Source of the DNA: an uncultured Ignavibacteriota bacterium
GTDB lineage: Bacteria > Bacteroidota > Ignavibacteria > Palsa-1295
Reading direction: 5' to 3'
NCBI GenBank assembly: GCA_903900335.1
Contig: CAIUMP010000019.1
Coordinates: 31,937-95,936, forward strand
Length of the DNA: 64,000 nt
A program made the position numbers and the translations under genes. Below are positions 8,843-18,176 of this stretch, piece by piece. The notes beneath the pieces were generated by a model that saw only the letters and a program-made list of their open reading frames with translations, was not told where the DNA came from and searched no databases. Each line of letters opens with the position of its first letter. The stretch's first letter is position 1.

Positions 8843-9985
8843 CTACATACCAAATCCGCGCAAATAGCTTATCATTGCTGGCGGCAGGTCGTTTGGAATT
8901 CCATCCGAGGGTTCTCCCGGTACATCGGAGTAAACCTCCCGATAGTCACGTTGTCCCGCGAATATCGACTTAGATGATTTCCCTTCTTTTGCCAAGAACA
9001 GAAAAACTGCGGTTCGGCGTCCTGGTACCCGGTTCTCGTCTACCCAGAGAAGATAGTGTCTCGAAGCATCTGAAGTTGACGTGACAGTTTCGCTGTGATT
9101 GGGCTCGCCGTAGACCAGTAATACGCGCCCGATGTCCGTGGAGACCCCCATTGTCATAGGTGTCCCATAACGTTCATTAGCAAGGTCTATCCTTCGCATA
9201 TACTCCTGACGAGCGTCATTCGTTACGGATTCGCTTACATTTCGGGCTTGCCAAAATCGGTCGAGCCATGTATTCAGCTCGTCCTTGTTGTACGTCGCGC
9301 CCAGATCTTCTAACTCCTGTGTAGTCGCAATGTACTTAAGGGCCGATCGAAGCGTATCCCTTCTCGTTGGCACTTGGCGGCCTTGTTTCGCGAGCCTGAA
9401 GAAGAATCCCACCTCGATGCCTGCCCAGGTCTCGAACTTGTCCCCTCCAAACGGAGACTTTCGCATTTCTGCAGCGAGCCGAGCCTCGAAAGGATCGAGT
9501 CGGGCAGTGATCGCTCCTCTGAGGCCCGTTTGAAATGCGCCACTGTCTTCTCCGTTATCGAAGAATAGCAGCGATGCATCGGCGAAGAGCCCATGTTCAA
9601 GGAGCACAGACCCCAGTAGCGGAAATCGAAGTCCTACCGAGAGGCCGAGCGTGGAAGGATCCGAAAACCCGAGGTGAAGACCACCTATGAGATTGATCGT
9701 CTCAGAGCTCGCCGAGAAATCGGCATTCAAGGTCCCTTGAACTGGAAACTCAGTGCTCCGTGAGTAAATCCCAACACCGCCGCTCAAGGCACCATCCACT
9801 CGTCTGCCGTTGATGGCAAGCGGAATAGGAGTTGTGCCAGTCGATACGAATGTAACGCGTCGGATCGAGTCATTAGATGACGTGGTATCCTGAGCTAAGG
9901 CATCGTTGCCCCAGAAGCTCGTCGCACCCAAAACTATCTGACAAAGAACAAAAGAATGGCGGAGCGCAATTCGTAGATGAGTCAT
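8843..9985 (-). CDS. Secreted GWxTD-domain protein inserted between atpA and atpG
   Basis: About 380 residues with a signal peptide ending near DALAQ. The middle part looks like an outer-membrane beta-strand-rich region (alternating hydrophobics, many G and aromatic residues). The C-terminal part has the features of the GWxTD domain found in FCB-group proteins: FWQARN, a RRIDLANERYGTP segment, a GRVLLVYGEPNH strand and LLWVDENR. The start is ATG 9985; an upstream TTG at 9991 is less likely. Function is unknown. It has the same strand and tight spacing as its neighbours (90 bases from atpA, 45 from atpG), so co-transcription with ATP synthase is expected. Confidence 0.75.
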   Translation of the reverse strand: MTHLRIALRHSFVLCQIVLGATSFWGNDALAQDTTSSNDSIRRVTFVSTGTTPIPLAINGRRVDGALSGGVGIYSRSTEFPVQGTLNADFSASSETINLIGGLHLGFSDPSTLGLSVGLRFPLLGSVLLEHGLFADASLLFFDNGEDSGAFQTGLRGAITARLDPFEARLAAEMRKSPFGGDKFETWAGIEVGFFFRLAKQGRQVPTRRDTLRSALKYIATTQELEDLGATYNKDELNTWLDRFWQARNVSESVTNDARQEYMRRIDLANERYGTPMTMGVSTDIGRVLLVYGEPNHSETVTSTSDASRHYLLWVDENRVPGRRTAVFLFLAKEGKSSKSIFAGQRDYREVYSDVPGEPSDGIPNDLPPAMISYLRGFGM

Positions 9986-10081
9986 TGACAATGCGAGAAT
10001 TCTGATCCCTAAAGTCAGTGAACACCCCAGAGTGCAAAACGGAGCGGTTGTAGTCCATCGAACACGATGGTCTGCGACCGC

Positions 10082-11623
10082 TTACTTGAACGACGCCGAA
10101 AAATCTCCGAGTACCTTCTTCAGCCGCTCCACGATGTCTCCAGAAAGCTCCTTCTTATTCGCGATGTCCGAGAGCAGGTCTGGGTTGCGCAAACGAATAG
10201 ACTCCAGCAACGCAAGCTCGAATCGACGCACATCCTCAACAGGAAGCGCGTCGATGTAGCCGTTCGTGCCGGCATAGAGCGATACGACCTGCTCTTCAAC
10301 GGGCATCGGTGCGTACTGTCCCTGCTTCAGTAATTCCACAAGGCGCTGCCCACGACGGAGCAGCTGCTGCGTTGACTTGTCCAGATCGGATCCGAATTTT
10401 GCGAATGCCTCAAGCTCGCGATATTGCGCTAGATCGAGACGTAATGTTCCAGCGACCTTCTTCATCGCCTTGATCTGCGCGTTTCCGCCTACGCGGGAAA
10501 CGGAGATGCCAACGTTGATAGCCGGACGAACGCCAGCGTTAAATAGATTAGGTTCGAGATAGATCTGGCCGTCCGTGATAGAGATCACGTTTGTCGGAAT
10601 ATACGCCGAGACGTCACCAGCGGCCGTTTCGATAACAGGAAGAGCGGTGAGTGATCCACCACCAAGCTCTGCGGAGAGCTTCGAAGCGCGCTCTAAGAGA
10701 CGTGAGTGCAAATAGAACACGTCACCAGGATAGGCCTCACGCCCTGGTGGACGGCGGAGCAAGAGAGACACCTGGCGGTAGGCCGCGGCCTGCTTTGTTA
10801 GATCATCAAATACCACTAGGGCATGACGCCCTGAATCTCGGAAATGCTCACCGAGCGTTGCTCCGGAGTACGGTGCAATAAACTGAAGCGGCGCCGGATC
10901 GCTGGCCGTCGCGGCAATGATCGTCGTGTAGGCGAGAGCACCATTCTCTTCGAGCTTCGCGCGTACGTTCGCGATGGTAGAAGCCTTCTGGCCGATAGCG
11001 ACATAGATGCAGTAAACAGGATTCACGCCGTTTGCAACAGCCTCCGCTGTGTGCGTGAATTTCTGGTTGATGATCGTGTCTATAGCAACTGCAGTCTTAC
11101 CCGTTTGCCTATCGCCGATGATGAGTTCTCGCTGGCCACGTCCGATCGGGATCATACCATCAATAGCTTTGATGCCCGTCTGGAGTGGCTCTTTGACTGG
11201 CTGACGCTGCATAACGCCGAGCGCTTTGCGTTCGATCGGTAAGAACTTATCCGTCTTGATCTCTGGACCGCCGTCCATCGGCACTCCGAGAGGATTAATG
11301 ACGCGGCCAAGCATTGCGTCACTTACTGGCATGGAGGCAATGCGCCCCGTTCTGCGAACGGTGTCGCCCTCCTTAACGAGCGTCTCATCACCGAAGAGCA
11401 CGCAGCCGACGTTATCTTCTTCAAGATTAAGCGCCATGCCCGATACACCACCAGGGAATTCGAGCAACTCACCCGCCATGACCTTCGTGAGGCCGTACAC
11501 GCGAGCAACGCCGTCGCCGACCTGCAGGACAGTGCCTACATCATAGACATCGACTTCCTTCTCGAAGCCCGAGAGTTGCTGCCGTAAAATCGCGCTTACT
11601 TCATCCGGACGAACTGCTGACAT
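10082..11623 (-). CDS. atpA: F1Fo ATP synthase alpha subunit
   Basis: The nucleotide-binding, mainly non-catalytic F1 subunit, 513 residues. The Walker A motif GDRQTGKT lies at residues 170-177, and the signature [15 protein letters not shown], followed by [20 protein letters not shown], is intact. The N-terminal crown domain and C-terminal helical domain are full length. It begins 13 bases after an unrelated secreted-protein gene that separates it from atpH. Confidence 0.98.
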   Translation of the reverse strand: MSAVRPDEVSAILRQQLSGFEKEVDVYDVGTVLQVGDGVARVYGLTKVMAGELLEFPGGVSGMALNLEEDNVGCVLFGDETLVKEGDTVRRTGRIASMPVSDAMLGRVINPLGVPMDGGPEIKTDKFLPIERKALGVMQRQPVKEPLQTGIKAIDGMIPIGRGQRELIIGDRQTGKTAVAIDTIINQKFTHTAEAVANGVNPVYCIYVAIGQKASTIANVRAKLEENGALAYTTIIAATASDPAPLQFIAPYSGATLGEHFRDSGRHALVVFDDLTKQAAAYRQVSLLLRRPPGREAYPGDVFYLHSRLLERASKLSAELGGGSLTALPVIETAAGDVSAYIPTNVISITDGQIYLEPNLFNAGVRPAINVGISVSRVGGNAQIKAMKKVAGTLRLDLAQYRELEAFAKFGSDLDKSTQQLLRRGQRLVELLKQGQYAPMPVEEQVVSLYAGTNGYIDALPVEDVRRFELALLESIRLRNPDLLSDIANKKELSGDIVERLKKVLGDFSASFK

Positions 11624-11635
11624 TGTTCTCGTTCT

Positions 11636-12469
11636 TTAGTGTGATACTGGTTTCTTCGTTCGAGAGGGCCCCTTCGCAGGCACCGCAGTTTCGAACTGTC
11701 GCTTCATACTTCTATTTGAATCCCCGTGATCAAGCGAGATTAGCTCGCTCGTGACCACAAATACCCCGTTCTTGGTCGGAGGCATCCCTCTGAAAACAGT
11801 CTTAACAATTCCCACGCCTTGCACAAAGTACTTGGACAAGACTCCAAACCCGATGGTGGACTCAACGACCATCGACTTCGCATAGGAGCCCATCGGGGTC
11901 GTTATCGGTTCGTCAAGTGCGATCACCCTACTTCGGATGGTATCGTCCGTATTGTCTCGCCAAGATGCACCGACCCGCAGCGGGTTGACAAGCAACGTGT
12001 GATTTAGGCTGTTCGATACCGAATGGTTGAACACCGCGATCACTGTGGAATCGTCCACGTAGTACTCGACCACGTTCCGCTTTGCCTCCGCCTCGTGCCC
12101 CGCTGCATACGGCATGCAGGACTCGCATCGTAATACTGGCAACCCTTGCAAGGTCTTATTCGAGTCGGAGATCACCATCTCGTAGCTGAACGTAGTGTCG
12201 CACTTGACAACGGTGTTCGAAGCGTCAAGTACTTGCTTTATTGTTCGCAGGGTCCATTTCGCTCCCAGATTTGCAGGGAAGAAATAGAGTCCCACTGAGC
12301 CTGAGTCGAGATTACACGTTGGATGGAAGCCATTGGTAGCCTGCACGCGCCGGGCGGTAATGCTCGGTCTTTGCGCCGGTCCCTTCTTTGCCTTATGCGT
12401 CTGCTGTGAAGCTAATCGCCCAGAAAAGAGCAGCATCAAAAGCAGGCATCCGCACCACCCAAACCTCAT
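11636..12469 (-). CDS. Secreted protein of unknown function inserted between atpH and atpA
   Basis: About 277 residues with a clear signal peptide (MRFGWCGCLLLMLLFSG) followed by a Lys-rich mature N-terminus. The body is beta-rich and includes FFPANLGAKWTL, VEYYVDDSTVIAVF and YFVQGVGIVKTVF; that last pattern resembles secreted Bacteroidota proteins of unknown role. Four cysteines (the CNLD, KCDT, RCES and SCMP segments) could form disulfides. The start is ATG 12469; an in-frame TTG at 12490 would add acidic residues to the signal peptide. It lies 41 bases after atpH and 13 before atpA, an unusual insertion into an atp operon. Confidence 0.7.
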   Translation of the reverse strand: MRFGWCGCLLLMLLFSGRLASQQTHKAKKGPAQRPSITARRVQATNGFHPTCNLDSGSVGLYFFPANLGAKWTLRTIKQVLDASNTVVKCDTTFSYEMVISDSNKTLQGLPVLRCESCMPYAAGHEAEAKRNVVEYYVDDSTVIAVFNHSVSNSLNHTLLVNPLRVGASWRDNTDDTIRSRVIALDEPITTPMGSYAKSMVVESTIGFGVLSKYFVQGVGIVKTVFRGMPPTKNGVFVVTSELISLDHGDSNRSMKRQFETAVPAKGPSRTKKPVSH

Positions 12470-12509
12470 CCGATCTTCAAAAAGAGCCAATGAACAAAGG
12501 AGTTTCGTG

Positions 12510-13064
12510 TCAATTCAAGACTGGCGCGCCACCATGCTTGAATTGCTCCCGTAGCATCTCAAGCTGATGAAGAAGGCTTGCATCGACCATACGATCCCCA
12601 ATTCGCGCAACGAAGCCGCCGCGTAAAGCAGGGTCGATAGTGAAACCTGCACTAACATTCTTACCAGTTAGTGCCTCAAGTTTGGCTTGAAGTTGCTTCT
12701 GCTCGTCTGCCGTCAAAGCGGTCGCACTAGAAACCTTGGCACGCACGAGATTACGCTTCACATCAAGCATCGCAAGAAATTCCTCGGCCGTTGCCAGCAA
12801 ATACTCTGCCCTTCCTTTTCGGACGAGCAGAGCAATGAACGACATGGTTACGAGGTCAAAACGTTTACCAAAGATCTCGGTCAGCAGCTTTAACTTCCTG
12901 TCGGGAGTAACGACCGGACTCATGAGCACAGCCTTGAATTCGCGCGAGCCGTGAACAGTGGCCTCTACTTCACGGAAGTCTTCCGCGATCTTGTCCAGTG
13001 CTTTCCGCTCTTCTCCCAAGCCCATGAGGGCCATAGCATACCGGTTTGCGACTCTGCGATTCAT
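12510..13064 (-). CDS. atpH: F1Fo ATP synthase delta subunit
   Basis: The peripheral-stalk OSCP/delta subunit, 184 residues, typical length. It begins MNRRVANRYAMALM, the usual family start, and has the C-terminal block DPALRGGFVARIGDRMVDAS, which matches the conserved D.ligGG....g..i.D.S motif. It sits 16 bases after atpF. Confidence 0.94.
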   Translation of the reverse strand: MNRRVANRYAMALMGLGEERKALDKIAEDFREVEATVHGSREFKAVLMSPVVTPDRKLKLLTEIFGKRFDLVTMSFIALLVRKGRAEYLLATAEEFLAMLDVKRNLVRAKVSSATALTADEQKQLQAKLEALTGKNVSAGFTIDPALRGGFVARIGDRMVDASLLHQLEMLREQFKHGGAPVLN

Positions 13065-13080
13065 GCTGACTATCTAAAAA

Positions 13081-13572
13081 TTATTCTGGTATTGCGGGTA
13101 GTTCAGCTATCATCTTATGAATGACGCGGCGGTGACGCTCTTCATCCATGTTCTCGTCGAGAAGCTTGCTGGTCGCCAAAATGGCGAGATCCGCTGCTTC
13201 CTCACGTAGCTGGCGAAGCGCGTTTTGCGTATCCCGTTGGATCTCTGCGCGAGCATGCTCGATCATTCTAGCCGCTTCTCCCTTGGCCTTCTCGACCAGG
13301 TCTTTGCGCATCTGCTCAGCATAGGTACGGCCCTCCTGAAGGGATTTCTGTAGGTCCTCCTCAGCCTTGACGCGCTCCCGCTTGCTATCAGCGATGAGTC
13401 GTTCGGCGTCCGCACGTGCTTGTTCTGCGCGATCCAGCGAATCAGCAATTGCTTTCTCGCGGGTCTTAAGCGATGCGAGCATCGGCTTCCAGGCAGTCTT
13501 TCCAAGAATGAAAAGCAACCCGATAAAAATGATGAACGTCCAGATCGTTAGACCAGGATTAATTTCCAGCAT
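13081..13572 (-). CDS. atpF: F1Fo ATP synthase b subunit
   Basis: The peripheral stalk, 163 residues. One N-terminal transmembrane helix (NPGLTIWTFIIFIGLLFILG) is followed by a long charged coiled coil with many A, R, E and K heptads, and PMLASLKTREKAIADSL is family-typical. One copy only; no b' gene is seen. Between atpE and atpF lie two hairpins (13592-13612 and 13622-13639). Confidence 0.95.
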   Translation of the reverse strand: MLEINPGLTIWTFIIFIGLLFILGKTAWKPMLASLKTREKAIADSLDRAEQARADAERLIADSKRERVKAEEDLQKSLQEGRTYAEQMRKDLVEKAKGEAARMIEHARAEIQRDTQNALRQLREEAADLAILATSKLLDENMDEERHRRVIHKMIAELPAIPE

Positions 13573-13591
13573 AGGCGTTAAACGTCACATT

Positions 13592-13639
13592 GTTCAGGTT
13601 TTTCGCCTGAACGATTAAAGGACCGGGGCGAACCCCGGT
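13592..13639 (-). promoter_or_regulatory. Two intercistronic hairpins between atpE and atpF
   Basis: Reading the mRNA (minus strand), atpE is followed by two stem-loops before atpF. One has 7-base arms 13622-13628 and 13633-13639 around a TTCG loop and is very GC-rich. The other has 7-base arms 13592-13598 and 13606-13612. They could stabilise the atpE transcript end or attenuate read-through, helping the high c-subunit stoichiometry; that role is inferred. Confidence 0.5.
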
Positions 13640-13658
13640 ACACATATTCTCTGCTCGC

Positions 13659-13886
13659 TTACTTGGTAGCGAGAATGATGCAGATAACGAGTGCGAAGAG
13701 TGCGATACCTTCGATGAGCGCGGCGCCGATGATCATCGTCGTGCGAAGACCGCCTGCCATCTCTGGCTGACGCGCCATTGACTCAATTGCCGAGGAGACC
13801 AGCTTGCCAATGCCCTGTCCGGCACCAAGAACTGCAACACCCGCTCCGATACCTGCTCCCAAAAATGCCAATCCTGATGGATTCAT
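13659..13886 (-). CDS. atpE: F1Fo ATP synthase c subunit
   Basis: The proteolipid ring subunit, 75 residues with two transmembrane helices joined by the polar loop ARQPE. Helix 1 is rich in glycine ([18 protein letters not shown]). The ion-binding carboxylate is Glu59 in [11 protein letters not shown]; it is followed by Gly, not Ser/Thr as in Na+-type rings, so a proton-coupled enzyme is favoured. Confidence 0.97.
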   Translation of the reverse strand: MNPSGLAFLGAGIGAGVAVLGAGQGIGKLVSSAIESMARQPEMAGGLRTTMIIGAALIEGIALFALVICIILATK

Positions 13887-13955
13887 AAGTCAGATTGTCC
13901 TATTGATTACGTTGGTACTACCGATTCAAAAAATAAAACTTTTCGCCCTTACTGA

Positions 13956-15035
13956 TTAGGCCGACTGATGGGCCGCAACAGGATGATCACCGTTCGCAGC
14001 TTCATGAGCCTCATTATGTTCCTCGTGCTCCGAATGGGCCATCATGCCAATAAACACGGCTGAAAGGGTCGTGAAAATATAGGCCTGTAAGAGTGCAACA
14101 AAAATTTCGAGTAAAAAGACAAAGAGCGAGAACGGCACAGAAACGAAGGCGCCGACCCAGAACGAATGGAACAGGAATGTCAGTCCGATCAGCGACACAG
14201 TGATGATATGGCCCGCGGTCATGTTCGCAAAAAGACGAATCGCGAGCGCGACTGGCTTCGTGAAGAGACCGATAAATTCGATCACGAACATAATGAGTAG
14301 AAGGAAGAGCTTCATGCCAAGCGCAAGCTCCATTTCCGGCACCCCAGCGAGCAAATGCTTGAAGAAGGCCTTAACACCCATTGCACGAATGCCGACGATC
14401 TGAGTGACTACGAAGGTGCATAAGGCCAAAGCAACAGTTACGTTGATCGAGCCAGTCGCGGTGTGCCCCCATGGCAGCAATCCGACCAAATTGACCGTCA
14501 TAATAAAGAAGAAGACGGTTAGGAAGTAGGGTAAAAGTGAGGTTGCATAAGGTTCGGAAAGATTCGGAGCAATGACATCATCGCGGACGAATACGATCAG
14601 AACTTCAACAACATTGCGAATTCCCTTCGGAACCAGCGATTTCTTCGCGCTCATCGCAGAGATGCGAAGAACGACGAAGAGGATGATCGAAGCAAAAAGC
14701 AGGAAGAAGACGTTCGAAGTGATAGAAACGTCCAAGGAGATAGGTGTTCCATCCTTACGCGATGCCTTGCCGGTAGCACTAACCTCGTAAGCCCCATTTT
14801 CTTCGACGGTCTTTTCGCTTGCAAAACTGTGAAATCCGTCCTTATCCCAGAAAAAGTATGGGAGAGGGATTTCGGCGAGTGGCTTGAATTGGAGGGAATG
14901 GTGATCTCCGAGAACCGTCTCCTTCGAGTTCGGGTCCAGCAGTCTCCAAAAGATATTGGTGCTCTGCGGGGCTTCTTGGGAGATCCCTGGGGCAGCCGCT
15001 GTTCCGGTTTGCACAACTGAATCCTTAGCTTCCAT
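13956..15035 (-). CDS. atpB: F1Fo ATP synthase a subunit
   Basis: The stator channel subunit. The essential arginine is Arg267 in AIRLFANMTAGH. At 359 residues it is longer than the usual 230-290 because of a hydrophilic N-terminal region of about 120 residues before the first membrane helix, a feature of Bacteroidota/Chlorobiota AtpB, and a charged His/Glu-rich C-terminal tail (residues about 334-357, with repeated EH/HE). The ATG is 3 bases downstream of the preceding stop. Confidence 0.96.
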   Translation of the reverse strand: MEAKDSVVQTGTAAAPGISQEAPQSTNIFWRLLDPNSKETVLGDHHSLQFKPLAEIPLPYFFWDKDGFHSFASEKTVEENGAYEVSATGKASRKDGTPISLDVSITSNVFFLLFASIILFVVLRISAMSAKKSLVPKGIRNVVEVLIVFVRDDVIAPNLSEPYATSLLPYFLTVFFFIMTVNLVGLLPWGHTATGSINVTVALALCTFVVTQIVGIRAMGVKAFFKHLLAGVPEMELALGMKLFLLLIMFVIEFIGLFTKPVALAIRLFANMTAGHIITVSLIGLTFLFHSFWVGAFVSVPFSLFVFLLEIFVALLQAYIFTTLSAVFIGMMAHSEHEEHNEAHEAANGDHPVAAHQSA

Positions 15036-15037
15036 CC

Positions 15038-15565
15038 TTAGACTCCGAGAAGTTTACCCTTGTTGTGGACGTACGCGATCTCGATCGCGAGATAGGAGAA
15101 GTAGGTCGCCAACAGGCCAATTATGAGGCCGGCGGAATTGAGCTTGAGTGTCAAATACCCTACGCAAAACGCGATCAGCAGGTTGAACATTCGGATAATG
15201 ATGCTCATGGTCGAAACCAAGACGAAGAGGGAATTCGGTTGCTCGAATGCCCACTCCGTAACCAGAAAGCTGAGGTAGCTCGTCGCAATTGGAAGCGCCA
15301 TTCCAAAATAGCAAGCCTTCGTGAAGGCGGGTGTCGCTAGGAAATACAGCAGTGTAGAGCTTGTCGCCAGGAGAACAATGGTGAGGGCCACATACCGCAG
15401 GATAAAATAGCGGCTGGCTTCCTGACTGAGAAGAAGATCAGTGACTTTCTGAGGAGCCGGGGCAGCGAGTGCGGTCACATTAAGGGGCCGGGCTGGAGCG
15501 ACTGATTGATGCAAAGTTAACCTTTCGTAAGTGGGATCGTTGCGGGTCATCAAGGACGTCTTCAT
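15038..15565 (-). CDS. Small membrane protein, AtpI-like position
   Basis: 175 residues: a hydrophilic N-terminus of about 50 residues, then four predicted membrane helices (around 53-75, 81-103, 108-133, 138-165). It lies between atpZ and atpB, where an ATP synthase assembly or Mg2+/Ca2+ accessory protein (AtpI/AtpR-type) is often found. No diagnostic motif is recognised, so the name rests on topology and position. Confidence 0.7.
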   Translation of the reverse strand: MKTSLMTRNDPTYERLTLHQSVAPARPLNVTALAAPAPQKVTDLLLSQEASRYFILRYVALTIVLLATSSTLLYFLATPAFTKACYFGMALPIATSYLSFLVTEWAFEQPNSLFVLVSTMSIIIRMFNLLIAFCVGYLTLKLNSAGLIIGLLATYFSYLAIEIAYVHNKGKLLGV

Positions 15566-15665
15566 TTGCCGCTGTTAACGGAAAAATGAACCGTTTGTTA
15601 CCGTTTCAACTGAATATGCCCTACTCAGATGGTCTCCCTTCCGCCGGGCGCGCTCCAAATGCTTT

Positions 15666-16058
15666 TTACTGTCCTTTCGTTTCCTCTTTTTTGGACAGCC
15701 TGAGTACAGTCACTATAAAGTATGCCAAGCTCGAAATTGCTCCAAAAACCGCAAATATTGCTAGCCAAAGGGGTGATGTTCCGAACGCATGATCAATCCA
15801 ATAACCCGCGCCCGCGAAGAGAGCGATTGAAAGGGCGAGCTGTATTCCAAGCGTGAGGTATGGACCTGTTTCCTGAAGAATTTCTTGCTGGGCTTCGGTC
15901 TCTTTCGCTGTGTGGGTTCTGAAGGGCGACTGCGTGGCCGCCTGATGCGCGTACTCGCGGTTTGCCTTTTGTCGTTCTGCTGGGCTCATCTCAGCAGGTT
16001 GACTCGTGGGTCGAATCGGCGATGAGTCTTCCTCTGGAGTATTGATCATATCACTCAC
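15666..16058 (-). CDS. atpZ: AtpZ/AtpI-family protein
   Basis: A 130-residue protein with a polar, Gln/Ala-rich N-terminal half and two C-terminal membrane helices (LTLGIQLALSIALFAGAGYW and PLWLAIFAVFGAISSLAYFI). This hairpin architecture, GYWIDHAFG between the helices and the position at the head of the atp genes fit the AtpZ/AtpI family. The start is GTG 16058 or ATG 16049; an AAGG lies 4 bases before the GTG, which weakly favours it. Confidence 0.82.
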   Translation of the reverse strand: MSDMINTPEEDSSPIRPTSQPAEMSPAERQKANREYAHQAATQSPFRTHTAKETEAQQEILQETGPYLTLGIQLALSIALFAGAGYWIDHAFGTSPLWLAIFAVFGAISSLAYFIVTVLRLSKKEETKGQ

Positions 16059-16094
16059 TAAGCCTTCGGCCAGCCTATTGGTTCAGACGCAGGC

Positions 16095-16646
16095 CTACCC
16101 CTCCATCACCCACATAGGGTATCCGCGTTGGATGAAGCCCCTAACCTGTAAATTACCGGTGCGCCAGCGGAAATACGCCAGCGGTGGCTCCAGGCTAATT
16201 TCGGGCTTTCCCCAGGTCTGGCCAAAATAGAGGAGGAGAACATTTGCAATGTCATCGTTTGCGCCCACTGCAATCGAGCTTTCGCGTGGAGTTATCGTTA
16301 GACGCCGAATGCGATTTGAGGCATCAACCAAGAAAGCCATACGCATGTATGTCAAACGACACATGATCGAGTCTACGACATAGATGTGGACTGAGGTGCC
16401 CGCGTAGGAGTGAGAGAGCGTGTCCTCTCGAACTTCTCTAAGCAAAGCACCGGACAACTTCATTACGGCACGCACGCTATCAATACCAATTCCTGGCCGA
16501 ATTCCAATGATGCCCAGAGGATTGTACACCGGTTGCTCAGTGACAGCTGGCTTCGGCAACTGCTTGTGGCGGGCGGGCTTCTTCGGCTGGGCAATTACCG
16601 AGATCGGTAGGCAGAGCAGGAGAGCGAGAGAGATTCTCAGTAGCAT
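16095..16646 (-). CDS. Secreted protein of unknown function
   Basis: 183 residues with a signal peptide cleaved near SVIAQ, then a Lys/Pro-rich linker and a compact domain of about 130 residues: GIIGIRPGIGIDSVRAVMKL looks like the start of a small alpha/beta repeat found in secreted proteins, but no family is recognised. It is 3 bases after the DUF486 gene and 37 bases ahead of atpZ, so it probably heads the same transcript. Confidence 0.65.
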   Translation of the reverse strand: MLLRISLALLLCLPISVIAQPKKPARHKQLPKPAVTEQPVYNPLGIIGIRPGIGIDSVRAVMKLSGALLREVREDTLSHSYAGTSVHIYVVDSIMCRLTYMRMAFLVDASNRIRRLTITPRESSIAVGANDDIANVLLLYFGQTWGKPEISLEPPLAYFRWRTGNLQVRGFIQRGYPMWVMEG

Positions 16647-16649
16647 GTG

Positions 16650-16991
16650 TTATTTGAAAGCGAACGCGAAAATGACTGCTGTGAAAATCAAACTGAAGCT
16701 CACGACGTAATTCCACTTCAACGCTTCACCGAAATAAAATCGAGCGAACACAATGAACACCGTCAGCGCGATCGCTTCGGTAAGGATCTTCAGTTGTGCC
16801 GGATCGATGTGGTGCTCAAACCCCAAACGATTGGCAGGGACTTGAAAGCAATACTCGAAAAAGGCGATTCCCCAACTGACGAGGATCACGCTCCATAACG
16901 GCTTGCCGGTGAACTTCAGATGGCCGTACCAGGCGAAGGTCATGAAGGTGTTAGAGATAACGAGTAGAAGAATTACCGCAGCGGTCCACAT
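16650..16991 (-). CDS. DUF486/DMT-family membrane protein
   Basis: 113 residues with four predicted membrane helices. The sequence around SNTFMTFAWYGHLKF, SWGIAFFEYCFQVPANRLG and the C-terminal FARFYFGEALKWNYV matches the DUF486 family of small DMT-like membrane proteins. Substrate unknown. It is divergent from the asparaginase gene across a 118-base promoter gap and is the first gene of the minus-strand run leading into the atp operon. Confidence 0.85.
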   Translation of the reverse strand: MWTAAVILLLVISNTFMTFAWYGHLKFTGKPLWSVILVSWGIAFFEYCFQVPANRLGFEHHIDPAQLKILTEAIALTVFIVFARFYFGEALKWNYVVSFSLIFTAVIFAFAFK

Positions 16992-17109
16992 AATTAGAGT
17001 TTAGGTGATGGAATCTCATTCTTCCTCTAGAAGGTTCTACCTAAATGGTCGTTCATTCGATCCTCACCGATTTCATCGGACGTGGAATTTCCCAGAATAA
17101 CTACTCATC

Positions 17110-18174
17110 ATGAGTTTTGTTACAGCAGAATCTAAACCCGTGACGCGCACCGGAGTTGCGCTGAAGCGAACCAATAGAGAAGGTACGAGCGTGGCGGCAG
17201 TATTTACCGGCGGTACTATCGCCGTGAGTGCCAATAAGAATTCCAACGTCGTACCCGTCCTTACAGGCAGAGAGATCCTGGAGCGCGTGCCCGAAATTGC
17301 AAAATATTTGCCGACAACCAGGGTCCAGGTGCACGACTTTGCCACTTTGCCAGGGCCGCACATGTCACCAGAGATGATGCTCACGCTCGCGGGATTTGTC
17401 CGGGTGCTTCAGGAACACACCGATGGAATCGTTATCACGCACGGTACCGATTCCATGGAAGAAACCTCCTATTTTCTGGATCTGGTGATTGGTGACCATG
17501 TGCCTATCGTGTTTACTGGCTCGATGCACACATCGACGGATGCTGCCTGGGATGGAGGCCGCAATCTAGTGGACGCACTGGCGGTCGCTGGGAGTGAGTC
17601 GTTTCGAGATTCGGGTGTTCTTGTTGTGATGAATGGCTATATCCACGCTGCGAGCGAGGTGACCAAGACGCACTCTATGCGGACCGATACCTTTCGGTCA
17701 CCTGACTTCGGCTCAGTAGGTACGATCAACACGCTCGCTATGGACGAACCCCGCCGCTTCCGCGCACCGCGCACTAGGCACCACATTCCTCTACCAGAAG
17801 ATGTCGAACTTCCGTATGTTGAGTTGCTGCAGACTTACGCAGGTATGGATGATAGGCTGTTCGTCGCCGCTCTCAAAGCCGGTGCCGCTGGAATCGTCAT
17901 CGAGGCGATGGGGCAGGGGAATGTCCCACCTGGGGTTGTGAACGGGGTTGCCAGGGCACGAGAGATGAACGTACCGGTCGTCATCACAACGCGGTGCATG
18001 AGTGGGCCGGTGCGTCCGTACTATAGTTACGAAGGGGCTGGCCGTGAACTCGAAAAGCTCGGCTGCATCTTCTCTCCTTATTTAAGTGGCCCAAAGGCCC
18101 GGATCAAACTGATGATCGCACGAGCCGCAGGATACTCTGATGCTAAACTGCGAGAATTATTCCCATCTGCCTGA
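17110..18174 (+). CDS. L-asparaginase (cytosolic type)
   Basis: Hydrolyses L-asparagine to aspartate and ammonia. 354 residues without a signal peptide, suggesting the cytosolic type I form. Both nucleophile-region motifs are present: FTGGTIAV (first Thr) and ITHGTDSMEETSYFLD (second Thr, Asp). TGSMHTSTDAAWDGGRNL is a further conserved block, and the C-terminal domain has the expected GVVNGVARAREMNVPVV helix. The stop is two bases before the next gene's ATG, so the two are probably co-transcribed. Confidence 0.93.
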   Translation: MSFVTAESKPVTRTGVALKRTNREGTSVAAVFTGGTIAVSANKNSNVVPVLTGREILERVPEIAKYLPTTRVQVHDFATLPGPHMSPEMMLTLAGFVRVLQEHTDGIVITHGTDSMEETSYFLDLVIGDHVPIVFTGSMHTSTDAAWDGGRNLVDALAVAGSESFRDSGVLVVMNGYIHAASEVTKTHSMRTDTFRSPDFGSVGTINTLAMDEPRRFRAPRTRHHIPLPEDVELPYVELLQTYAGMDDRLFVAALKAGAAGIVIEAMGQGNVPPGVVNGVARAREMNVPVVITTRCMSGPVRPYYSYEGAGRELEKLGCIFSPYLSGPKARIKLMIARAAGYSDAKLRELFPSA

Positions 18175-18176
18175 AC

